Source: Nocardiopsis listeri NBRC 13360 (GTDB lineage: Bacteria; Actinomycetota; Actinomycetes; Streptosporangiales; Streptosporangiaceae). Taken from it: a stretch of DNA of 64,000 nucleotides. Of the stretch, positions 58,689-64,000 are shown piece after piece. The notes under the pieces are model-generated. The model worked only from the letters and a program-made list of their open reading frames with translations, had not been told where the DNA came from and ran no database searches. A program made the position numbers and the translations under genes. Where the stretch lies: assembly GCF_001570765.1 (NCBI RefSeq), contig NZ_BCSH01000019.1, positions 1 through 64,000 on the forward strand, in the 5' to 3' direction. How positions within the stretch are numbered: position 1 is the first letter of the stretch; each line of letters starts with the position of its first letter.

Positions 58689-59824
58689 TCGGTCACCGCC
58701 CACACCGTGCGCTCGTCGTCCAGCCAGATGGTCTGTCCCATGGGCCCGGACGTCACCCCGAAACGATCCAGCCCCGGCCGCCCGACCCTCTTCCACGCCA
58801 TGTGGGCGCGTGCCCACTCGTCGAAGAGCATGCGCGGGCCCCGTTGCCTGGCCAGGACCCCTCGGGGCGCCTGGGCGGCGACCGCTCCCAGCGCCCAGGA
58901 ACCGGACTCCGGATCGATGAGGTAGAGGGCCACGCGCAGGTCCGACCGCAACAGCGCCGGCCGCACTATCCGCCGCACCCCGGGCATCGCCAGACCACAG
59001 CACAGCGCGCTCGCCTCGTCCATCAGGTCCCACGCGTCCAGGTCGAAGGCGTGCGACCGTTCCTCCTCACCCGGTCTGACGTACCGGGAGATCAGGGCGG
59101 CCTCGTGTTCCCCCGCGAGCGCGGGAGCGCAGGGGCGCGCGACCGCGAAGTGGCCACGGGCACGACCGTCGGCGCCCACGCGCAGGTCGGCCACCAGGTC
59201 GTGGGAGAAGGAGCCGCCCCAACGGGTGAGGATCCGTCCTCCGGGCAGGCATTGGTCCACCCACCGATCGGGCAGCCGATCGACAGGCACCGAGGAGACC
59301 ACCCGGTCGAAGGGCGCTCGGATCGCGCAACCGTCCAAGCCGTCACCGGCCACCACGGTGGGGACCGCTCCCGCGCCCAAGAGGTTGACGCGCGCGCGAT
59401 CGGCGCGCTCGGGGTCGATCTCGACCGAGACCACCGCGTCCTCTCCCAGGAACCCGCACATCAGGGCGGAGCAGTAGCCGCTGCCGGTCCCGATCTCCAG
59501 GACGTGCGTACCGCGGGTGAGGTCGGCGCGGACCAGCAGGTCGGCGGCCCGGGAGGGCGAACACACGGAACCGCCGATCGAGCGCGCGCCGCCGTGTCCG
59601 CCGGCCGAATGGTGTCCGACCGTCACCCCTTGGTCGGCGTAGGCGGCCTCCAGCCACACCGCCTCGTCGTGCCACCGGTCGACCTCGCCCCGCCCACCGT
59701 CCGGGACGAAGCGGTCCGGAAGGAACCGGTGGCGCGGGACCTCGGCGAAGATCCGCTCCCAGTCGGATCCCACCCGCACCTGCGCGCGAAGACGGTCGAC
59801 CATCCTCCGGTGGGCCCGGATCAC
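58685..59824 (-). CDS. PIMT-like (protein-L-isoaspartate O-methyltransferase family) methyltransferase with long C-terminal extension
   Basis: 379 aa. The N-terminal 210 residues match the PIMT family: VDRLRAQVRVGSDWERIFAE, HRFLPDRFVPD, SIGGSVCSPSRAADLL (the S-x-P substrate loop region), HVLEIGTGSGYCSALMCGFL (SAM motif I), VSVEIDPERADRARVNLLGA and FDRVVSSVPVDRLPDRWVDQ. A further about 170 residues, absent from housekeeping PIMT, contain WDLMDEASALCCGLAMPGVR and GPRMLFDEWARAHMAWKRVG. Such extended forms occur in actinobacterial peptide-modification (RiPP) loci, so the substrate may be a peptide or dedicated protein. The GTG at 59824 overlaps the stop of a 35-codon ORF and follows GGGGAGG. Confidence 0.88.
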   Translation of the reverse strand: MIRAHRRMVDRLRAQVRVGSDWERIFAEVPRHRFLPDRFVPDGGRGEVDRWHDEAVWLEAAYADQGVTVGHHSAGGHGGARSIGGSVCSPSRAADLLVRADLTRGTHVLEIGTGSGYCSALMCGFLGEDAVVSVEIDPERADRARVNLLGAGAVPTVVAGDGLDGCAIRAPFDRVVSSVPVDRLPDRWVDQCLPGGRILTRWGGSFSHDLVADLRVGADGRARGHFAVARPCAPALAGEHEAALISRYVRPGEEERSHAFDLDAWDLMDEASALCCGLAMPGVRRIVRPALLRSDLRVALYLIDPESGSWALGAVAAQAPRGVLARQRGPRMLFDEWARAHMAWKRVGRPGLDRFGVTSGPMGQTIWLDDERTVWAVTE

Positions 59825-59928
59825 GTCCCCACCTCCCCTTCTTCGACCGGACACGTTCTTCGTTCGGTGGTCACCGGCCTGGGCCCCACGCTCATGGAAC
59901 GCTCGCGTGTCGATCGGGAGATGGACAT
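59821..59928 (-). CDS. Small ORF (35 aa) coupled to the PIMT-like methyltransferase
   Basis: ATG at 59928 has GGAGG five bases upstream, one of the best ribosome sites in the region. The TGA stop overlaps the methyltransferase GTG (GTGA). The product starts MSISRSTRERSMSVG, contains a single Cys (RRTCPVEEGE) and ends GEVGT. It is rich in Ser, Thr, Arg and Glu. G or C at third positions is about three quarters, below neighbouring genes. It could be a methyltransferase substrate or precursor peptide, a regulatory leader, or chance. Confidence 0.5.
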   Translation of the reverse strand: MSISRSTRERSMSVGPRPVTTERRTCPVEEGEVGT

Positions 59929-60077
59929 GGGGGCCTCCACATGTGACGGGCGCATGAACCGATCAGGGTCTTCGGTCCATTAACCGGCCACCGAATCCGG
60001 GTAAGGATGGACAAGGCGAGCAAACCTCGTTTTCTCCTGGGCACGGAATCCCGCACAGATATACACCGGTGATATGT

Positions 60078-61538
60078 ATGGCGAAATCGCAGCTCCAGAC
60101 CCGGGTACTCCCGCCGGGTCCGTTCTGGAACCGAAATGACGTTCGTGGCTGCCTCGCACGAAGGGACGCGGGTGCACTCTTGGGGCTCGTGCGCCTGCAC
60201 ACCGGTGCGAGCCAACAGACGATCGGTTCGGCGATCGACATGGCCCAGCCTCACGTGAGCGCGATCATGTGCGGGCGCCGTTCGGTCACCGCGCTCGATA
60301 CCTGGCTCCGCGTGGCCGATGGTTTATCCATGCCCTCGCAGGCCAGAAGGGTTCTCGGACTGGCGGCCTCGGATTCGGAGAATGAAACGGAGACGTCGTG
60401 GACAGAATCCTCTTTGCGCGTTAGCGATTCCTCCCCCGCCGCGGATATGGCGCGGGAGATGGCCGAACAGACTCTGAGGGACCTGATGAAACGTAGAGAG
60501 GCATTCGCCATCGGCGGCACGATCCTGGTCGGGGCCGCGCTGACGGAACTCCTGGAACGGTGGACCGCACCGAGCCCACCGGGGACCCGAAGAGGCGGCT
60601 CCACCATCGGAGTGATGGAACTGGAACGGATCGAGGCGGCGACCGTGTGCCTGCGCCACTGGGACGAACGGTGGCGGATGGGGACACGGCGCAAGGCCGT
60701 GATCGGGCAGCTCTCGGAGGTCTCGGAGTTGGTCGAGCACCGGCAGCGGCCCGACGTGCAACAGCGCCTGTTCGCGGTGATGGCCGAACTCGCGCGGGTG
60801 GTGGGATCCATGTCCTTCGACTCGGGCGATCACGGCACGGCGCAGCGCTACTACTCGCTTTCCCTGCGGGCGGTCCGGTACGCGGGCCCCGAGCACTCCT
60901 CCTTCGGGGTCCGGGTGCTGGCCGACATGGCGCGTCAGATGTTGGACCTGCATCACCCCGAGGACGCGCTCGACATCACGCGACTGGCCCTGGACCAGGC
61001 GGCCTCGCTCGGGGCTCCGCCCTCGGTCCGTGCCCTGTTACGCACACGTGAGGGATGGTCGTACGCGCACATGGGTCGCGTGGCGTCGTTCGAACGCACG
61101 GTGGGTCAGGCCCAGGACCTTCTGGCACGGGAGGAGGGTCCCGCCCCCGAGTGGTCGCAGGGGTTCGACGAGGCCGAACTGGCCGGTGTCGTGGGCGCGC
61201 GCTACCGCGACCTGGGCCGGTCCCTGGAACGGCCCGAGTCCGAACGATTCGCGTTGAAGTCGGTCGAGTACATCTCGTCCGCTCTGGAGCGACGTGGGAC
61301 GGGCCGGGGTAGGACCCTCGACCTGATCGGGCTCGGCCGCGCGTACGCGGCCCTGGGCGAGGGTACGGAGTCGGCGCGTTCCGTGCGCGCGGCGCTGGGG
61401 TCGGGCCCGGGTCTGGCCTCGGGACGGGTACGCCGCCGCCTGCACGATTGGTACGTCGAATCAGCCGCCCTGCACAAAAACCCGGACACGGCGGCGATCC
61501 GTGACGAACTTCCCCTTACCCTGCTGGCAACGCCATAG
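60078..61538 (+). CDS. HTH (XRE-type) regulator with TPR-like C-terminal domain
   Basis: 486 aa. An N-terminal helix-turn-helix (ALLGLVRLHTGASQQTIGSA, then MAQPHVSAIMCGRRSVTALD, about residues 33-80) is followed by a short hydrophobic segment (AIGGTILVGAALTELLERW) and helical repeat arrays of TPR type (about 230-480; RYYSLSLRAVRYAGPEHSSF, DALDITRLALDQAASLGAPP, ALERRGTGRGRTLDLIGLGR). Large HTH-TPR regulators of this kind are abundant in Streptomyces-like genomes and may sense peptides or proteins. It is divergent from the small ORF - methyltransferase - HATPase operon and precedes a SLOG-type gene by 17 bases. The ATG at 60078 lies near a CACCGGTG palindrome (60064-60071). Confidence 0.88.
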   Translation: MAKSQLQTRVLPPGPFWNRNDVRGCLARRDAGALLGLVRLHTGASQQTIGSAIDMAQPHVSAIMCGRRSVTALDTWLRVADGLSMPSQARRVLGLAASDSENETETSWTESSLRVSDSSPAADMAREMAEQTLRDLMKRREAFAIGGTILVGAALTELLERWTAPSPPGTRRGGSTIGVMELERIEAATVCLRHWDERWRMGTRRKAVIGQLSEVSELVEHRQRPDVQQRLFAVMAELARVVGSMSFDSGDHGTAQRYYSLSLRAVRYAGPEHSSFGVRVLADMARQMLDLHHPEDALDITRLALDQAASLGAPPSVRALLRTREGWSYAHMGRVASFERTVGQAQDLLAREEGPAPEWSQGFDEAELAGVVGARYRDLGRSLERPESERFALKSVEYISSALERRGTGRGRTLDLIGLGRAYAALGEGTESARSVRAALGSGPGLASGRVRRRLHDWYVESAALHKNPDTAAIRDELPLTLLATP

Positions 61539-61555
61539 AAGACAAAGGGGGCAGG

Positions 61556-62038
61556 ATGCCACGGATCGGGATCACCGGACACTCCAACCTGACCGAGGAG
61601 AGCCGCGAAGCGGTCGTCAAGGCGCTCGGCGCGGCCCTGACGCCCTACCAAGGCGAGGACCTGGTCGGCATCTCCTGCCTGGCACGCGGCGCCGACCGGT
61701 TGTTCGCCGAAGCCGTCCTGCGCGCGGGAGGCAAGGTCGAGGTCGTGCTCCCCTCCGCGGACTACCGGGAGAACAAGGTCAAGCCGGAGGACCGCGAGGA
61801 CTTCGACGGGTTCCTCATCCGCGCGTCGTCGGTGCGCTACATGCCGCACCGGCAGGCCGGCCGCGCCGCCTACGAGGACGCCAACCAGGCGGTGCTGTCG
61901 AACGTGGAACGGCTCTTCGCGGTCTGGGACGGGCATCCCTCCGACGGGCGCGGGGGTACCGCCGACGCGGTGGTCGCGGCCCGGGACCGGGGGCTGCCGG
62001 TGGAGGTGATCTGGCCGGACGGCGCCCGACGCGGGTGA
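61556..62038 (+). CDS. SLOG/LOG-like nucleotide-binding domain protein, 160 aa
   Basis: Small Rossmann-like protein: MPRIGITGHSNLTEESREAV at the N-terminus, GEDLVGISCLARGADRLFAE (glycine-rich loop), VEVVLPSADYRENKV, and RLFAVWDGHPSDGRGGTADA with a GxGGT-type loop. This is the layout of the SLOG superfamily (DprA/LOG/TIR-associated nucleotide-ligand sensors). Members often bind or process NAD-like or nucleotide signals. It follows the HTH-TPR gene by 17 bases with GGGGGCAGG before the ATG, so the two are an operon. Likely a sensor or effector for that regulator (inference). Confidence 0.82.
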   Translation: MPRIGITGHSNLTEESREAVVKALGAALTPYQGEDLVGISCLARGADRLFAEAVLRAGGKVEVVLPSADYRENKVKPEDREDFDGFLIRASSVRYMPHRQAGRAAYEDANQAVLSNVERLFAVWDGHPSDGRGGTADAVVAARDRGLPVEVIWPDGARRG

Positions 62039-62277
62039 GGATCGGGTAGGCGGGCGGGAGGTGGCGGTCGCCGTGGCACAGGGTTCCATGTGGCCGGATC
62101 CGGCCACGCTCGGCATGCACGCGACCACGGAAAAAGCGGGCTTCACGTGGCAAGTACTCCAAACAAGACGATTCGCTACCTCACGCCCGGAAAATCCGCC
62201 ACATTGACAGGTCGGGGTGGCCCGATCTCCAATACCGCCTAGTATTCGCCGCCTCACTCCCCGCTCATGGAGGCATA

Positions 62278-63552
62278 GTGGAGCACCCCTCCCCCACGAC
62301 CCCCGTCGGAAGAGCCCTCGTCCCCGTCGCCGCCGGTGCCCTCCTGCTGGGGACACTGGCCACCGGAAGCGCCACCGCCGAACCCTCCTACGGTCTGTAC
62401 GAGATCGACGGCGTGAGCACCGCCGAGGAACGTTCCCAGATCGCCGCCACAGGTGTCGCCATCGACCACGTCGGCGACGACTCGTTGCTGGTCACCGGTT
62501 CGATCGATGACATCGACGAACTGGACTCCCTCGGTTACGCCGCCGAGCCCTACGAACTCCCCGAGACCCTGGCCTCCCCGGACCCGGGTTACACCACCTA
62601 CCCCGAACTGCTGGAGATCGTCGACGAGGTCGTCGCCGAGCACCCCGACCTCGCCGCCAAGGAGGTCTACGGGCAGTCCTACGAGGGCCAGGACCTGGTC
62701 GCGGTGAAGATCAGCGACAACGTGTCCGTGGACGAGGACCAGCCCGAGGTGCTGTTCACCCACTCCCAACACGCGCGCGAACACCTCACCGTCGAGATGG
62801 CGATCCACCTGATGGACCTGCTCACCGACGGGTACGGCGAGGACGACCGGATCACCGAGCTGGTCGACGGCCGCGAGATCTGGATCCTGCCCAACGTCAA
62901 CCCGGACGGTAGCGAGTACGACATGGCGGGCGACACCTGGCGGGACTGGCGCAAGAACCGCCAGCCCAGCGAGGGTTCGTCGGCCATCGGCACCGACCTG
63001 AACCGCAACTGGGCCTACAACTGGGGCTGCTGCGGCGGCTCCTCCGACGACCCGGAGAGCATCACCTACCGGGGCGACGCGGCCGAGTCCGGTGTCGAGG
63101 TGGCCGCCGTCGCGGACTTCGTGCGCGGCCGCGTGGTGGACGGCGAACAGCAGATCACCAGCGCCATCGACTTCCACACCTACAGCGAACTCATCCTCTG
63201 GCCGTTCGGCTACACCTACGACCAGGTCACCGACGCGATGTCGCGGGAGGAATACGACACCCACGCCGCGCTGGGCGAGTACATGGCCGAGGCCAACGGG
63301 TACACGCCCCAACAGTCCAGCGACCTGTACGTCACGGACGGGTCCATCAACGACTGGTTGTGGGCCGACCAGGGCATCGTGAACTTCACCTACGAGATGT
63401 ATCCGAAGTCGCCCGCGGAGGGTGGCTTCTACCCGCCGTCATCGGTGATCGAGCGGGAGACCTCGCGCAACGAGGAGGCCGTGCTGCGCCTGCTCGACTA
63501 CGCGGATTGCCCCTACCGCATCATCGACGAGGAAGAGACGTACTGCGGCTGA
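62278..63552 (+). CDS. Secreted zinc carboxypeptidase, M14 family
   Basis: 424 aa. The Sec signal peptide is ALVPVAAGALLLGTLATGSA with probable cleavage after ATAEP. A propeptide-like region (about 35-100) follows, then the M14 catalytic domain: zinc ligands in HSQHAREHLTVEM (His and Glu), substrate arginine/asparagine in GTDLNRNWAYNWG, the third zinc ligand in AIDFHTYSELILWPFGY, and the catalytic glutamate in NFTYEMYPKS. Four or more cysteines (CCGG, DCPYR, YCG) may form disulphides. It releases C-terminal residues from extracellular peptides. The GTG at 62278 has GGAGG five bases upstream. Confidence 0.95.
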   Translation: MEHPSPTTPVGRALVPVAAGALLLGTLATGSATAEPSYGLYEIDGVSTAEERSQIAATGVAIDHVGDDSLLVTGSIDDIDELDSLGYAAEPYELPETLASPDPGYTTYPELLEIVDEVVAEHPDLAAKEVYGQSYEGQDLVAVKISDNVSVDEDQPEVLFTHSQHAREHLTVEMAIHLMDLLTDGYGEDDRITELVDGREIWILPNVNPDGSEYDMAGDTWRDWRKNRQPSEGSSAIGTDLNRNWAYNWGCCGGSSDDPESITYRGDAAESGVEVAAVADFVRGRVVDGEQQITSAIDFHTYSELILWPFGYTYDQVTDAMSREEYDTHAALGEYMAEANGYTPQQSSDLYVTDGSINDWLWADQGIVNFTYEMYPKSPAEGGFYPPSSVIERETSRNEEAVLRLLDYADCPYRIIDEEETYCG

Positions 63553-63563
63553 GCCGCCTCGTC

Positions 63564-63599
63564 GAGGCCCCCGGTCCGCCCGCTCGGAACGGGGGCCTC
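63564..63599. terminator. Terminator after the M14 carboxypeptidase gene
   Basis: A perfect 10-bp stem (GAGGCCCCCG, 63564-63573, with 63590-63599) and a 16-base loop. It lies between the carboxypeptidase stop and the convergent amidohydrolase stop, five bases from the latter. Confidence 0.82.
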
Positions 63600-63603
63600 T
63601 CCT

Positions 63604-64000
63604 CTACCCGAAACGGTTACGGTACGTCCGGCCGTCCTTGACGATGACGGACAGGTTCCGCCCGGGATCGGCCAACAGGGAGAGGTCACGGGTGGGATCG
63701 CCCTCCACCACCAGCAGGTCCGCCCAAGCGCCCGGCCGCACCACCCCCAGCTCGGCCTGACCATAGGGATCGCGGTCGCCGGACATGCGCAGCAGGGCCG
63801 CGTTGCCCGAGGTGCCCACGCGCAGGGCGTCCACCGGTGACATGTACCGGTCCAGGCGAGCGAACATCCGTGATTGCCGATCACCCGCGTCCGGGGCGAA
63901 GAGCAGGTCCGTGCCGAAGGCGATCCGCGCGCCGTGCTCGTGGGCCCAGGTGAACAGGTGGTCCACCCCTCGACAGACCCTGGCGTCCTTCTCCTTGGAG
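63604..64000 (-). CDS. Amidohydrolase family protein, C-terminal part (truncated by window end)
   Basis: Only the last about 130 residues are in the window; the frame runs off the edge. The metal-ligand aspartate is in ARIAFGTDLLFAPDAGD, followed by the typical C-terminal sequence SPVDALRVGTSGNAALLRMS, the small composite domain (GVVRPGAWADLLVVEGDPTR) and VIVKDGRTYRN. This is the imidazolonepropionase/prolidase-like branch of metal-dependent amidohydrolases. The substrate cannot be predicted from this part. Confidence 0.88.
   Translation of the reverse strand, partial: SKEKDARVCRGVDHLFTWAHEHGARIAFGTDLLFAPDAGDRQSRMFARLDRYMSPVDALRVGTSGNAALLRMSGDRDPYGQAELGVVRPGAWADLLVVEGDPTRDLSLLADPGRNLSVIVKDGRTYRNRFG

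Noticed and set aside
58689-59033. N-terminal 115 residues of the longer frame of the HATPase-like gene
   Set aside because: This part is a shifted-frame reading of the methyltransferase gene; the ATG at 58688 overlapping the methyltransferase stop is the supported start.
58685-59824. FxLD-type lanthipeptide locus
   Set aside because: The methyltransferase length fits, but there is no lanthipeptide dehydratase or cyclase and no FxLD-motif, Cys-rich precursor nearby.
59963-60254. Minus-strand frames of 65-120 codons opposite the HTH-TPR gene start
   Set aside because: They overlap the HTH coding region in antisense, lack ribosome sites and have no recognisable content.
62204-62209. TTGACA upstream of the M14 carboxypeptidase as a -35 box
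   Set aside because: No acceptable -10 hexamer at 16-18 bp; TAGTAT lies 30 bp away, so the promoter is not called.

Overview
The window is high-GC actinobacterial chromosome. Coding regions end almost every codon in G or C, GTG and TTG starts are common, and many genes overlap as GTGA or ATGA. There are no insertion sequences, integrases, phage genes, CRISPR arrays or rRNA genes. The order sigma factor - dnaG - dgt - ppdK - glyS - zinc transport/zur - uppS - recO - leuA recalls Streptomyces (from memory, not a search). With a poly(glycerol phosphate)-type teichoic acid polymerase and an HrdA-like sigma factor, this suggests a Nocardiopsis-like member of the Streptosporangiales. The genus is an inference.

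Region 1 (1-15.7 kb) is catabolic and regulatory. An Lrp/AsnC regulator diverges from a branched-chain 2-oxoacid dehydrogenase operon (E1 alpha, E1 beta, E2). A glutamate-rich, tail-anchored double-psi beta-barrel-like protein follows, behind a long structured 5' region. A second Lrp/AsnC regulator diverges from kynA-kynU (tryptophan to kynurenine to anthranilate). Then come a NarL-type two-component pair, an MFS exporter, and a DeoR regulator divergent from a phosphodiesterase-fold protein that has lost its catalytic residues.

Region 2 (15.9-31.4 kb) holds a TetR regulator, a large anchored SGNH hydrolase, tRNA-Met, mdh, a Ski2-like helicase, a split RibD-like deaminase/reductase pair, a DUF574 methyltransferase, two identical tRNA-Asn genes, a fused FAD/Fe-S oxidoreductase and a membrane-anchored GH18 protein.

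Region 3 (31.4-44.3 kb) is mostly core: a principal-type sigma factor, dnaG, dgt, a SanA/YdcF-like protein, ppdK, hemolysin III, fdhD and glyS.

Region 4 (44.5-57.9 kb) covers the cell envelope, zinc and leucine. It contains a very large TagF-like polymerase, a Zur-controlled znuCB-zur operon with a leaderless promoter, two tandem SGNH hydrolases coupled to uppS and recO, a CAP-domain protein, and leuA behind a leucine-rich leader peptide.

Region 5 (58.1-62.0 kb) is the most accessory-looking part. A 35-residue ORF, a PIMT-like methyltransferase with a long C-terminal extension and a degenerate HATPase-fold protein form one tightly coupled operon. It diverges from an HTH-TPR regulator followed by a SLOG-type nucleotide-binding protein. 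This is the best candidate for an undescribed system. The window ends with a secreted M14 carboxypeptidase and a truncated amidohydrolase.
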